Below the pieces are notes generated by a model, which saw nothing but the letters and a program-made list of their open reading frames with translations, was not told the origin of the DNA and ran no database searches. A program made the translations under genes and the position numbers. Below, piece by piece: positions 1 through 9,295 of a DNA stretch of 64,000 bases; the stretch's first letter is position 1, and each line of letters begins with the position of its first letter. Source of the stretch: JBNFVY01 sp049943335 (GTDB taxonomy: Bacteria; Pseudomonadota; Alphaproteobacteria; Rhodobacterales; Rhodobacteraceae). The stretch is taken from NCBI RefSeq assembly GCF_049943335.1, contig NZ_JBNFVY010000005.1:86489-150488 (forward strand), given 5' to 3'.

Positions 1-1108
1 CCGCGGCACGTTCGGCGTCCAGGTAGGCGCCAATCGCGCGTGCAAATTCCGGGTCGGCGACCCAATGAAGGGAATGGGTTTCGCTGGGAAGATAGCCGCG
101 CGCCAGTTTGTGTTCGCCCTGTGCGCCTGCTTCGACCCGCGACAGGCCATGTGTGATGGCGTATTCGATGGCGCGGTAGTAGCACAGTTCGAAATGCAGG
201 CAGGGATGGTGTTGGGTGCAGCCCCAGTAGCGCCCATAAAGCGCGTCACGCCCGATAAAATTGAGCGCACCTGCAACAGGCGTGTCGCCATCGAAGGCCA
301 GCACCAACAGACAATCATCGCGCATGAATTCGTCAACATGATCGAAGAACGCCCGTGTCAGGTAAGGGGTTCCCCATTTTCTTCCGCCCGTGTCCTGATA
401 AAATCGCCAAAAGTGGTCCCAATGTTGTGGGTCTATCTGCGCGCCGTTCAGTTCACGTATCTCCAGACCGCTTTGGGCGGCGATCCGTCGTTCTCGCCGA
501 ATGGCCTTGCGCTTGCGCGACGACAAGGCGCCCAGGAAATCGTCAAAATTGCCATATCCGGCATTTTGCCAGTGGAACTGTTGTGTGACCCGGTGCATCA
601 GGCCCATCTGGGCCCCTGCCAGTGCCTCGGCCTCGGTGCAGAAAGTCGCGTGCAGTGACGAATAGCCATTCTGCGCGGCCAATTGAACCGCGCCTTGCAC
701 CAGGGCTGACATGCCGGCCGCCTCATGTCCGGGGCGCGTCAGGAACCGGCGGCCCGTGGCTGGCGTGAACGGCACGGCAACCTGTAGTTTTGGGTAATAC
801 TGCCCGCCCGCCCGTTCGAAGGCATGCGCCCAAGAGTGATCGAAAATGTATTCGCCCTGGCTGTGCGTCTTGGCATAGAGCGGGGCGCAAGCAACAATCT
901 GTCCGCCTTGCCGCGCGACCAAATAGCGTGGGTACCAGCCTGTTCCCTCACCCACCGATCCGGAATCTTCCAGCGCGCGCAGGAACCGATAGGTAGTGAA
1001 AGGGTCCGCCGGAGCGCCGCCTGCCGCATCCGCGCAAACGTCCCATTCGCGCGCATCGATATCGTGCAGGCTGGCGTGGACGGTTATTTCGATGTCGCGT
1101 TCTGTCAT
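1..1108 (-). CDS. GNAT-like N-acetyltransferase, COG3146/DUF482 family (3' end outside window)
   Basis: Reading the minus strand from the ATG at 1108 gives an open frame to the window edge (369 codons), so the C-terminus is missing. The product begins MTERDIEITVHASLHD and continues through a region typical of COG3146 proteins, which combine two GNAT-like halves and are sometimes called peptidoglycan-biosynthesis or FemAB-like proteins. No in-frame stop or frameshift was seen. It lies 34 bp downstream of the phosphodiesterase gene on the same strand and probably shares its transcript. The substrate is unknown for the family. Family assignment is by pattern recognition; the biochemical role is not inferred. 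Confidence 0.75.
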   Translation of the reverse strand, partial: MTERDIEITVHASLHDIDAREWDVCADAAGGAPADPFTTYRFLRALEDSGSVGEGTGWYPRYLVARQGGQIVACAPLYAKTHSQGEYIFDHSWAHAFERAGGQYYPKLQVAVPFTPATGRRFLTRPGHEAAGMSALVQGAVQLAAQNGYSSLHATFCTEAEALAGAQMGLMHRVTQQFHWQNAGYGNFDDFLGALSSRKRKAIRRERRIAAQSGLEIRELNGAQIDPQHWDHFWRFYQDTGGRKWGTPYLTRAFFDHVDEFMRDDCLLVLAFDGDTPVAGALNFIGRDALYGRYWGCTQHHPCLHFELCYYRAIEYAITHGLSRVEAGAQGEHKLARGYLPSETHSLHWVADPEFARAIGAYLDAERAA

Positions 1109-1142
1109 GGCTGGCTTGGATGTGGACTTGCCGCCCCGGCGG

Positions 1143-1904
1143 TCAAGTCGGCAGATACCCTTCAAACGTGATATTGTCGGCAACCTTGCGTGCGATACGT
1201 TCCTGCGCCGCGCTGCGCACAGTCCAGCACAGAATCGCGGCGCCGGCCTGTTTCAGCTCGGCCAGCCGCGGGTTGTCCAGATGATTGCAGTTGTGGCTGA
1301 CAAAAGACATGCCCGGGCCAAAGGCCGACATCCGCGCCAGCCCGTCGCGCACGGCTTGCGGCAGGGTATCGGGGTAGTCTGCCGCTTCGGTGGTGGTCAG
1401 CCCGCGGGCCAGATGTTCGGGCAACCAGCTGAGATTGGCGATATACTGCGGGTTGAACGACATCACGGCGCAACGGGTGCCGTGTTTTTCGGCCGCGTTT
1501 TTCATGATCTGCCCGGTGACCTGATCAATCGCGTCGAGATCCGCGCGGGGTAGCCCGCTCTGGTCCTTGATTTCGATCAGCACGGGGGCGCGCGGCCCGA
1601 TCCATTCCAGAATGGTATCCAACCGTTCGATCCGGTCGTACGAATTGCGCAGCCCGATGTCCGCCAATTCCGTCCAGGATCGTTCACGCACCGGGCCCGA
1701 GCAGGCGGTCAACCTGTGCAATTCGTAATCATGGAACACCATCGGTATCGCATCACGACTGAATTGCACGTCCAATTCGATGCCATGCCCGGCGTCGATC
1801 GCAGCCTGAAATGCGGCGCGTGAATTTTCGACAATTCCACGTTCGGCGTTGTGCAGGCCGCGATGCGCAATGGGCGTATCCAAAAAGTCGCGTGGCAGGG
1901 TCAT
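1143..1904 (-). CDS. Glycerophosphodiester phosphodiesterase family protein
   Basis: A 253-residue protein with the GDPD hallmarks near its N-terminus: AHRG at about residue 13, then an E-N pair (IVENSRAAF) and GIELDVQFSRD, followed by VFHDYEL carrying the second catalytic His. This family hydrolyses glycerophosphodiesters to glycerol 3-phosphate and an alcohol. There is no signal peptide, so a cytoplasmic enzyme is expected. Its ATG overlaps the stop of the upstream RidA gene by 4 bp (ATGA), implying translational coupling, and the acetyltransferase gene follows 34 bp later. Which diester it uses cannot be told from sequence. Confidence 0.9.
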   Translation of the reverse strand: MTLPRDFLDTPIAHRGLHNAERGIVENSRAAFQAAIDAGHGIELDVQFSRDAIPMVFHDYELHRLTACSGPVRERSWTELADIGLRNSYDRIERLDTILEWIGPRAPVLIEIKDQSGLPRADLDAIDQVTGQIMKNAAEKHGTRCAVMSFNPQYIANLSWLPEHLARGLTTTEAADYPDTLPQAVRDGLARMSAFGPGMSFVSHNCNHLDNPRLAELKQAGAAILCWTVRSAAQERIARKVADNITFEGYLPT

Positions 1905-2365
1905 CTGATCTGGAAGATGCCTTCGATTTCCACGGCAACACCGCGTGGAAGCGAGGCCGCAGAAACAGCCGAGCGTGCGTGCCGTCCGGCGTCGCCCAAC
2001 ACCTGAACCATCAGGTCAGATGCGCCGTTGATAACTTCGGGCTGGTCCGTGAAGTCGTCGGTCGAATTGACGAAACCAACCAGTTTGACCAGACGTACAA
2101 CCCGCCCGAGATCGCTTTCGCAGGCCGCCTTTGCCTGCGCCAGTAGAGCCAAGGCGCAAATTCGTGCGGCGGCGGCGCCGTCATCCACGGTCAGATCATC
2201 GCCCAGTTTGCCGGTAACCAGGCTGCCGTTCTTCATCGGGATCTGCCCGGAAATATGCACCAGGTCACCGACATGGACAAAGGGCACATAGTTGGCCGCG
2301 GGCGCAGGCGCGTCCGGCAAGCTCAGCCCAAGTTCGGCTAGGCGGTCTTCGATCGTGTTTCGCAT
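1901..2365 (-). CDS. RidA/YjgF family reactive-intermediate deaminase
   Basis: A 154-residue member of the RidA (YjgF/YER057c/UK114) family, which hydrolyses reactive enamine/imine intermediates released by PLP enzymes. Recognisable segments are YVPFVHVGDLVHISGQIP near the N-terminus and a C-terminal region ending VAVEIEGIFQIR. The longer open frame begins at 2395, but the segment before MRNTIEDRL is arginine- and glycine-rich and unlike the family, so the start at 2365 is preferred. It is the first gene of the minus-strand run with the phosphodiesterase, whose start codon overlaps its stop. It belongs to the longer-subfamily RidA proteins rather than the 128-residue E. coli type. Confidence 0.88.
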   Translation of the reverse strand: MRNTIEDRLAELGLSLPDAPAPAANYVPFVHVGDLVHISGQIPMKNGSLVTGKLGDDLTVDDGAAAARICALALLAQAKAACESDLGRVVRLVKLVGFVNSTDDFTDQPEVINGASDLMVQVLGDAGRHARSAVSAASLPRGVAVEIEGIFQIR

Positions 2366-2429
2366 GGCGCGTCCCCCGTGACTACATGTTGCCACGCTAG
2401 CGGCAGGACGCGGGTGCGAAAAGCCCTGA

Positions 2430-3740
2430 TCAGCCCTCGCGGAAGGCGCGGTTGAAATAATCGGTCAATGGCTTGGTCAGGTAGGCGATCGGCGATCGGT
2501 CCGATGTGCGCAGATATGTTTCGACCGGCATACCGGGGATCAGCACCAGCCCTTCGGGCAACAGGTCCAGCTGGTTTTCACTGATTTCGACCTCGGCGCG
2601 GTAATAGGTCAGTTGGCTGCGCTCGTCGGTGAATGCGTCTGCAGAGACCTTGGTCACGCGGCCTTCCAGTTCGGGCGTGGTCCGCGAATCAAAGGCCGGA
2701 AAGCGCAAGATCACGTCCTGCCCGGCAAAGACCTGATCCACGTGAATGGGCTCTACCTTGGCGGCGATGACCAGCGGACGATCCTGCGGCACGATATACA
2801 GCACGGGATCGGCTGGGCGGATCACGGCGCGGGTCGTAAACACGGTCAAGCCATAGATGACGCCGGACACCGGCGCCTTGAGGTCCAGGCGCGACAGTTG
2901 CTCGCGCAGAGCCAGACGGTTCTCGGCCTGTTCAAATTCATTGTATTGCAGGTCTCTCAGGCGCGTGATCGCTTCTTCCTGACGGTCGGTGTCCAGTTTG
3001 AGCAACTCGATCTCGATCTCGGAAATCCGTTCTTTGGCGCTGGCTTCGGACGCGGCCAGTTCAGCCAATTGTCCGGCCAAAGCGGCGGCTTCGCGGCGCA
3101 ATGCCAGGACCCGACTGGATTGAGCCAGACCACGATCCAGAAGCGATTGCTGATCCTCCAGCTCTTCCTGGATCAGAGACAACTGTTCGTCCAACGCAGC
3201 CTGCTGGGCGACAATCCCCCTGATCTGGCTTTCGATCTGAAAAATTCTGTTCGACAGTGTTTCGCGCTCTTTTTGGCGTGTGACACGCCGCGCCTCGAAC
3301 AATTGCCTTTGGCCGTCCATCAATTCCGCGACGTCCTGATTGGTTTTGGCCAGCACGGCCAGATCAGGATCGAACGTAATTTGATCGCGCTGATCGCGTT
3401 CCGCTTCCAGCCTGGCGCGCCGTGCCATCAGTTCGAAAAGCTGGCCTTCCGTGATCGACAATTGCGATGACAACAACGTTGGGTCCAACCGGATCAGGGT
3501 TTGCCCTGCGTCGACCATCTGGCCCTCACGCACCAGGATTTCGGCGACGACACCGCCGTCAGGGTGCTGAACCACCTGCCGGTTCTGTTCGACTTCGATC
3601 TGGCCCGAGGCCACGATGGCCCCAGAGATCGTGGCCATCCAAGCCCAGGCAAAAAAGCCCCCCAGCACCACCAAAATGATGAAAAGGCCAACGGCAATCG
3701 GGCGCAGGGCTGACCATTCCGATTTGGTTTTACCGGTCAT
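2430..3740 (-). CDS. HlyD-family type I secretion periplasmic adaptor
   Basis: A 436-residue membrane fusion protein. A short cytoplasmic N-terminus precedes one membrane helix (about residues 14-36). Then come the lipoyl/barrel half-site (QVVQHPDGGVVAEILV, about 53-68), a long charged coiled coil (about 95-290) and the second half-site with LDLKAPVSGVIYGLTVF. This is the PrtE/HlyD/LapC architecture that links an inner-membrane ABC exporter to a TolC-like pore. Its start overlaps the end of the exporter gene by 4 bp, so the two form one operon. No TolC homologue or RTX substrate gene is visible in the window. Confidence 0.92.
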   Translation of the reverse strand: MTGKTKSEWSALRPIAVGLFIILVVLGGFFAWAWMATISGAIVASGQIEVEQNRQVVQHPDGGVVAEILVREGQMVDAGQTLIRLDPTLLSSQLSITEGQLFELMARRARLEAERDQRDQITFDPDLAVLAKTNQDVAELMDGQRQLFEARRVTRQKERETLSNRIFQIESQIRGIVAQQAALDEQLSLIQEELEDQQSLLDRGLAQSSRVLALRREAAALAGQLAELAASEASAKERISEIEIELLKLDTDRQEEAITRLRDLQYNEFEQAENRLALREQLSRLDLKAPVSGVIYGLTVFTTRAVIRPADPVLYIVPQDRPLVIAAKVEPIHVDQVFAGQDVILRFPAFDSRTTPELEGRVTKVSADAFTDERSQLTYYRAEVEISENQLDLLPEGLVLIPGMPVETYLRTSDRSPIAYLTKPLTDYFNRAFREG

Positions 3741-5476
3741 TGGACACCCCCTTTCAAGGGTTTGCCAGCAATGTCCTTGGCATTGGCCACCACATCTTTG
3801 AGCACTTCATCGCGCGGCCCAAAGGCCCGCCGCGCGCCGCCTTCCAGAACCAGCAGCGTGTCGCATTCCTGGATTGCAGCGGGGCGGTGCGCCATGATGA
3901 GGACCGCTTTGCCTTCTGTTTTCAACTGTCGGATCGCCGCGTTCAAAGCCTGGCTGCCTTCGTTATCCAGATTCGAGTTCGGTTCGTCCAGAACGACGAT
4001 CACCGGGTCGCCATAAAGCGCGCGGGCAAGGCCGATACGCTGGACCTGACCGCCCGAAAGCCGCCCGCCCGCAGAAGTGACCCGCGTGTCATAGCCTTTG
4101 GGAAGTTTCAGGATCATCTCGTGCGCGGCCGCCTTCTTGGCCGCTTCCACCACCTTGGCATCGTCGGGCTGCATCGAAAGGTTCGCAATGTTTTCGGCAA
4201 TTGTGCCGTCGAACAACTGAACCCTCTGGGGCAAGTACCCGATATGTTCGCCCAGCACGTCCGGGTCGTACTGATCCAATGCCGCGCCATCCAGCCGGAT
4301 CTTGCCCCCGGCGGCGCGCCAGACGCCCGTCAGCGCACGCGCAAGGGTGGATTTGCCGGCGCCAGACGCACCGATCACACCCATCGCTTCGCCCGGTTTA
4401 AGGGCGAAACTGACCATGCGCAGCGACGCCTGTGCTTCGCCCGGCGGCAAGACGGTCAACTGGTCTACGACCAACTGGGCCTTGGGCTTGGGCAGTTGCG
4501 TGTGCTTTTCTTCCGGGCCGATTTCGCCCAGCAGATCTGCAAGCTGGGCCCAGCCTTTCCTGGCCCGAGTGATCAGCGCCCATTGCCCGATGATCATTTC
4601 GATCGGCTGCAGGGCACGCCCCAACAGGATCGATGACGCAATCATGGCGCCCGGTGTAATTTCGCGTTGCAGAACCAGATAGGCCCCAAGGCCCAGAATG
4701 GCCGATTGCAGGAACAGGCGAAATGTCTTGGAGGCCGTACGATATGATCCCTGACGGTCCTGGGCCGTGATCGATGCTTTCAGTGCCCGTTCACGTTGCA
4801 TATTCCAGCGGCGAAACGCGGCCCCCGTCAGACCCAGCGACCGGACCATTTCCGCTTCGCTGCGCAGTTGTTCGGATAAGTATTCCGCCTGTTGACCGCG
4901 CCTGTTGGCTTCATCCAGTGGTTGGCGCGTCGACAATTGGTTGGCGATGGTCAGCCCGACAAGGACGATACCGCCAGCGATAGCCAGAATGCCCAGATAG
5001 GGATGGAACAGCGCAATCCCGAACAAAAAGAGCGGCGTGAATGGCAAATCGTAAAACGCCCCCAGCACCGGGGAAGTGATGAACCGTTGCACCGATTCAA
5101 GATCGCGCACGGATGACGGCGCACTCATTGGTGTCGGGCTAAGCGCGGCTTTTCGCAAGGCAGCTGAAAAGACCCGCCCATCCAGACGCGATTGAAAGTC
5201 TGCCCCGATTCGGCCCAACACCAGCCCGCGGACTGTGTCCAGGATACCCATCATCAGGTACAAAAACGCCACCAGCACGACCAGAGCGACCAGCGTGGCC
5301 TCTGAACGTGATCCAAGCACCCGGTCGTAGACCTGCAGCATGAACAGCGGTCCGGTCAGCATCAGCAGGTTCACAAAGGCAGAAAACAACCCAACCGCCC
5401 AGAACGATGTCCGGTTGGCCCGCCGCGCGGTGCGCAGTTCTTCGAGCCCTTTTTCATGTTCTGCGCGTGATGCCAT
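3737..5476 (-). CDS. Type I secretion system permease/ATPase (PrtD-like ABC exporter)
   Basis: A 579-residue half-transporter that powers one-step export of proteins through a type I secretion channel. The N-terminal half carries about five to six membrane segments. The C-terminal ATPase has Walker A GASGAGKST (about residue 370), signature LSGGQVQRIGLARALYG and Walker B VIVVLDEPNSNLD. It lacks the N-terminal C39 peptidase-like domain, which places it with PrtD/AprD-type exporters (often short RTX, protease or glycanase substrates). The ATG at 5476, with AGGTAG just upstream, is preferred over the TTG at 5485. It is the promoter-proximal gene of a two-gene operon, divergent from mlaA across about 170 bp. 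Confidence 0.92.
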   Translation of the reverse strand: MASRAEHEKGLEELRTARRANRTSFWAVGLFSAFVNLLMLTGPLFMLQVYDRVLGSRSEATLVALVVLVAFLYLMMGILDTVRGLVLGRIGADFQSRLDGRVFSAALRKAALSPTPMSAPSSVRDLESVQRFITSPVLGAFYDLPFTPLFLFGIALFHPYLGILAIAGGIVLVGLTIANQLSTRQPLDEANRRGQQAEYLSEQLRSEAEMVRSLGLTGAAFRRWNMQRERALKASITAQDRQGSYRTASKTFRLFLQSAILGLGAYLVLQREITPGAMIASSILLGRALQPIEMIIGQWALITRARKGWAQLADLLGEIGPEEKHTQLPKPKAQLVVDQLTVLPPGEAQASLRMVSFALKPGEAMGVIGASGAGKSTLARALTGVWRAAGGKIRLDGAALDQYDPDVLGEHIGYLPQRVQLFDGTIAENIANLSMQPDDAKVVEAAKKAAAHEMILKLPKGYDTRVTSAGGRLSGGQVQRIGLARALYGDPVIVVLDEPNSNLDNEGSQALNAAIRQLKTEGKAVLIMAHRPAAIQECDTLLVLEGGARRAFGPRDEVLKDVVANAKDIAGKPLKGGVQ

Positions 5477-5647
5477 AGTGATCAACTACCTTTGTCTGTA
5501 CAAATCGGGGCGACAATCGCCGCAGGGTGGCATGCTCGCGCTTGCCCTGTCGCCGATTAGTCACAAATAAAAGCTGGAGAACCGTTAATTGATGGGCTTC
5601 GGCGTGTCATCATCTATGTGGTTATAAACCGCGTTCGTGAACTTTGG

Positions 5648-6400
5648 ATGGAAATGGGACGGATTGTGCAAAAGCTGCGTTTATTCGGATTGGCCGGGCT
5701 GCTTGTGGCGCTGTCGGCCTGCGCGACGCCCGAAGTTGCCCAGGGCCTGAACGACCCGTACGAGGTTGAAAATCGCCAACGCCACGCGCTGAACCGCGAC
5801 CTGGACCGCTTTGTGTTGCGCCCCGGATCGAATGCGTACGGTGGCATTCTGCCGCAACCCGTGCGCCAGGGGGTGGGCAACTTCGCGTCGAACCTGTCCA
5901 TGCCGTCTGTCGTCATGAATGACCTTTTTCAGGGCCGGATCGATGACGCGGCGCACAATTCACTGCGGTTTCTGCTGAACACCACGATCGGGCTGGGCGG
6001 GCTGCTGGATCTTGGCACGCAAAATGGTCTGGAGCTGCGCGACAGCGATTTTGGCGAAACGCTCTATGTGTGGGGTCTGCGCGAAGGCCCATATCTGGAA
6101 CTGCCAGGTGTGGGCCCATCGACGACACGGCACGCGTTCGGGCGGGTCGTCGATCTGTTCACCAACCCGGTCAGCTATATGGTCAGCACCCCCGAGGCCT
6201 ACATCCCCCCAGTCGCCAAATTGGGATCTGTTCTGGGCAACCGGTACAGGTACGGCGCTACGATCGACAGCATGCTATATGAAAGCGCAGACAGTTACAC
6301 ACAGGCCCGGCTCTTGTACCTCGAAAACCGGCGCTATCGTCTCGGATCCGCCGGGACCACAGAAGAGGTGTATGACATATATGAGGAACTCTATGAGTAA
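5648..6400 (+). CDS. mlaA: MlaA family lipoprotein (VacJ)
   Basis: A 250-residue outer-membrane lipoprotein of the Mla phospholipid-retrieval system, which removes mislocalised phospholipids from the outer leaflet. A hydrophobic signal ends in lipobox LSAC (Cys at about residue 23). The conserved NDPYEVENRQRHALNR motif follows, and later blocks such as LNTTIGLGGLLDLG fit the family. The frame opens at a GTG at 5618, but the ATG at 5648 gives a normal lipoprotein signal; 5654 is also possible. It overlaps the next gene, mlaC, by 8 bp. The MlaFEDB ABC components are not in this window. Confidence 0.9.
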   Translation: MEMGRIVQKLRLFGLAGLLVALSACATPEVAQGLNDPYEVENRQRHALNRDLDRFVLRPGSNAYGGILPQPVRQGVGNFASNLSMPSVVMNDLFQGRIDDAAHNSLRFLLNTTIGLGGLLDLGTQNGLELRDSDFGETLYVWGLREGPYLELPGVGPSTTRHAFGRVVDLFTNPVSYMVSTPEAYIPPVAKLGSVLGNRYRYGATIDSMLYESADSYTQARLLYLENRRYRLGSAGTTEEVYDIYEELYE

Positions 6401-6980
6401 TGCGATGAAACGACGGACTGTAATTGCCGGTCTGGCTGCGGGCATGTTTGCGCCGTCAACGGCCCTGGCGTTTTCCACGGCTCAGGCAGAAAAGCTGATC
6501 GGATCGGCGGTTGCGGATATCACCCGGATCATCAATTCGGGCAAATCCGAAGCGGCCATGCTTCGAGATTTCGAGGGCATCTTTTCCCGCTATGCCGACG
6601 TTCCGACGATTTCGCGTTCGGTTCTGGGCCCGCCCGCCCGCGCGGCGTCTTCGGGCCAGCTGTCCGCCTTTGCGCGCGCGTTCCAAACCTATATTTCGCG
6701 CAAGTACGGTCGCCGTTTTCGCGAATTCATCGGGGCAACGGTCAAGGTGACAGGGTCGCGCCAGGTGAAATCCTTTTACGAGGTCACGACCGTCACCGAC
6801 CTGCGCGGCGAAGCGCCGTTCGAGGTGACCTTCGTGGTGGCTGACCGGTCAGGCCGGTTCATCGATATCCGTATCGAAGGCGTCAGCCTGCTCAAGGCAG
6901 AGCGCGGTGAAGTCGGCGCGATGCTGGATGCACGGCGCGGCAATCTGGACCAATTGATCGCGGATCTGCCCAAGGTGTGA
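6393..6980 (+). CDS. mlaC: MlaC/Tgt2-family phospholipid-binding periplasmic protein
   Basis: A 195-residue protein with a cleavable N-terminal signal (MKRRTVIAGLAAGMFA; the RR pair makes Tat export conceivable). It is followed by the MlaC fold: ISRSVLGPPARAASS and FARAFQTYISRKYGRRF are recognisable blocks. MlaC ferries phospholipids between outer-membrane MlaA and the inner-membrane MlaFEDB complex. The start at 6393 lies 5 bp after GAGGA (6383-6387) and overlaps mlaA by 8 bp, so the pair is translationally coupled. An internal ATG at 6405 is an alternative. The pbp gene on the other strand ends 12 bp downstream, leaving no room for a separate terminator. Confidence 0.88.
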   Translation: MSNAMKRRTVIAGLAAGMFAPSTALAFSTAQAEKLIGSAVADITRIINSGKSEAAMLRDFEGIFSRYADVPTISRSVLGPPARAASSGQLSAFARAFQTYISRKYGRRFREFIGATVKVTGSRQVKSFYEVTTVTDLRGEAPFEVTFVVADRSGRFIDIRIEGVSLLKAERGEVGAMLDARRGNLDQLIADLPKV

Positions 6981-6992
6981 CGACAGGCGGCG

Positions 6993-9143
6993 TCAGTCGC
7001 GCCGCCCGAAAATCGCATCCATCACGTCGTTCAGAACACGTTCGATCGGATCTCCGCGTTTGGCTGATGGATGCCCTTGGACGGCAGGTTCGTTCAGGGG
7101 CGCCCGTTCGACAGGGCGGATCATCGGCAACGGATTGCCCGGCGCCCCGTCCTGAACCCGCGTCATCGTTTCACGCCAGATTTCTGCGGGCAGGCCGCCA
7201 CCGGTGACGCCCGTTAGCGGCGTGTTGTCGTCATAGCCCATCCAGACACCGGCGACGTAATCGGCCGTGAATCCCATGAACCAGGCATCGCGCGCCGCTT
7301 GGGTGGTGCCGGTCTTGCCGGCGACTTCGACGCCGGGAATTTTGGCACGCTGGCCGGTTCCCGCTTCGACCGCACGATGCATCATGTAGATCAACTGCTG
7401 GGCTGCATCGGCGGTGATGACCCGTTCGCCCAGGCCGCCGTCCTGCCCCATTAGCGGGGTCTCATCACCTTTCAGGCGCAATTCGACCAGCCCATAGGGC
7501 GACACGGACGTCCCACCGTTCAAAATGCCCGCGTAGGCACCGGTCATTTCCAGCAAGGTGCTTTCAGACGCGCCAAGTGCCAGTGCCGGGCCCTGCGCAA
7601 GATCAGACTGGATGCCAAACATTTCGGCGACGGTGCGCACGTTCTCCAAACCTACATCCATGGCGATCTTGACGGCCGGGATGTTGTAGGAATGTTGGAG
7701 CGCTTCGGCCAAGGTCACGCGGCCATGGAATTTGCGGTCATAGTTGGTGGGCGACCAAGGGCCGGATCCGGGAATTTCGACGGTTATCGGTTCGTCGACC
7801 ACCGTAGAATTCCACTGGTGCCCAATGTCCAGAGCCGTCGCATAGACGAAGGGCTTGAACGATGACCCGGTCTGGCGGTTGGCCATGACCGCCCGGTTGA
7901 AGCTGCCGGCAACGCCGCGCAGCTTGCGCCCGCCGACCATCGCGCGCACCGCGCCGTCCGCGCTCATGACGACAATGGCGGCCTGCGCTTGCGAGCCGTC
8001 GCGGACCTTGTTTTCGAACACCCAGGTCAACGCATCTTCGGCGGCCAGTTGGATGCGTTCGTCGAACGTGGTGTTGATGATGACGTCTTCGGTGGTGTCC
8101 GACGCCAGAAAGGACGGCGCGGAACTCATGACCCAATCCGCAAAGTATCCGCCGGCGCGCTTTTCCGCCGCTTCTGACAGAACAGCCGGGTTCGCCTTGG
8201 CTTCGGCGCGTTCGGCGTCGGTGATGTAGCCTTCCTGGTGCATGAGCATCAGGACGATGCCCGCGCGGTCCTGCGAGCGCTTGAGGTTCGATGTGGGCGC
8301 ATAGCGGGACGGTGCAGTCAGCAACCCCGCCAGCATCGCACTTTCCGCAATGTTCACCTGGGCCGCCGACTTGCCGAAATAGCGCTGTGCGGCGGCCTCA
8401 AATCCATGCGAGCCTGACCCTAGATAGGCGCGGTTCATGTAGATCGACAGGATCTCATCCTTGGAATAGCGCACTTCCATCGCCATCGCATAGATGGCTT
8501 CCTTGACCTTGCGCCAGATGGTGGACCGGCGGCAATCCGCTTCGTACTGGGTTTCGGTTTCCCATTTTTCAGGATCGTAGGATTCGCCCAGGCATAATAG
8601 CTTGGCGGACTGCTGGGTCAGGGTTGACCCGCCGTGGCCCGACAGCGGCCCGCGCCCTTCGGCAAGGTTGATGCGGACGGCCGAGGCCATCCCGCGCGGG
8701 CTGATGCCAAAATGGCTGTAGAACCGACGGTCTTCGGTGGCCAGCAGCGCATGTTTAAGGTGAGGCGACACGGTGTCGGCTGTGATTTGCCCGCCAAACT
8801 GCTGCCCGCGCCAGGCGAACACCTCGCCGGTGCGATCCAGAAAGGTCACCGATCCGCGCGCGCGCCCGTCGAGCAGATCAGACGCTGGTGGCAAACTGCG
8901 CGAGGTGAACAGAACCGCCAGCGCGATGATCAGCCCGACAACCAGCGCCCCGCGCCAGATCAGACGCCAGATCAACCCCACGACCCACGCGATCAGATTC
9001 GCGATCCAACCCAAGGGCCCACGGCGCGGCGGCTTGGGCTTGCGCGGCGATTTCGAAGGCTTTTTCTTTTTCTGCGCGGTTTTGGCCGCCCCGTAGCGTT
9101 TTTCAGCCACAAGCGGCGCACGCTTTTTGTTCGACCTGCTCAT
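6993..9143 (-). CDS. Class A penicillin-binding protein (PBP1A family, transglycosylase/transpeptidase)
   Basis: A 716-residue bifunctional peptidoglycan synthase. A very basic lysine-rich cytoplasmic tail (about residues 1-50) precedes one membrane helix (about 52-85). The GT51 domain shows ATEDRRFYSHFGISPRG (catalytic Glu) and GGSTLTQQSAKLL. The transpeptidase domain shows TGSSFKPFVYATALD (active-site Ser and Lys), HSYNIPAVKI and KTGTTQAARDAWFMGF. The annotated start at 9143 drops a 47-residue extension that does not resemble the family. Transcribed on its own from the minus strand, facing away from glnK-amtB. At this length it lacks the large inserted domain of E. coli PBP1A. Confidence 0.93.
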   Translation of the reverse strand: MSRSNKKRAPLVAEKRYGAAKTAQKKKKPSKSPRKPKPPRRGPLGWIANLIAWVVGLIWRLIWRGALVVGLIIALAVLFTSRSLPPASDLLDGRARGSVTFLDRTGEVFAWRGQQFGGQITADTVSPHLKHALLATEDRRFYSHFGISPRGMASAVRINLAEGRGPLSGHGGSTLTQQSAKLLCLGESYDPEKWETETQYEADCRRSTIWRKVKEAIYAMAMEVRYSKDEILSIYMNRAYLGSGSHGFEAAAQRYFGKSAAQVNIAESAMLAGLLTAPSRYAPTSNLKRSQDRAGIVLMLMHQEGYITDAERAEAKANPAVLSEAAEKRAGGYFADWVMSSAPSFLASDTTEDVIINTTFDERIQLAAEDALTWVFENKVRDGSQAQAAIVVMSADGAVRAMVGGRKLRGVAGSFNRAVMANRQTGSSFKPFVYATALDIGHQWNSTVVDEPITVEIPGSGPWSPTNYDRKFHGRVTLAEALQHSYNIPAVKIAMDVGLENVRTVAEMFGIQSDLAQGPALALGASESTLLEMTGAYAGILNGGTSVSPYGLVELRLKGDETPLMGQDGGLGERVITADAAQQLIYMMHRAVEAGTGQRAKIPGVEVAGKTGTTQAARDAWFMGFTADYVAGVWMGYDDNTPLTGVTGGGLPAEIWRETMTRVQDGAPGNPLPMIRPVERAPLNEPAVQGHPSAKRGDPIERVLNDVMDAIFGRRD

Positions 9144-9258
9144 CTGCGTTTGCCAGTTTCCTGCTCTCTTTTCAGGTAAGATAGACCGCGTTGCCGGGAA
9201 TGTAGAGGGTTTTGAGCGCCGCCCCGACTTCGCAGGTTGACCAAAAAAGCGGCAGTGC

Positions 9259-9271
9259 GCACAAATTGTGC
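9259..9271. promoter_or_regulatory. 13-bp perfect dyad (GCACAA-A-TTGTGC) upstream of glnK
   Basis: A perfect odd palindrome with 6-bp arms about one centre base, lying 133 bp before glnK and 116 bp before the divergent pbp start. The GCAC/GTGC half-sites resemble NtrC half-sites, but their spacing (5 bp) is shorter than the usual 7 bp, so the regulator is left open. Confidence 0.35.
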
Positions 9272-9295
9272 AACTTTCCCCCATTCCTGTCCCTC

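Noticed and set aside
9259..9271. Canonical NtrC site or sigma-54 promoter for glnK
   Set aside because: The GCAC/GTGC half-sites are 5 bp apart instead of 7, and no TGGCAC-N5-TTGC element was found in the region; kept only as an unassigned dyad.
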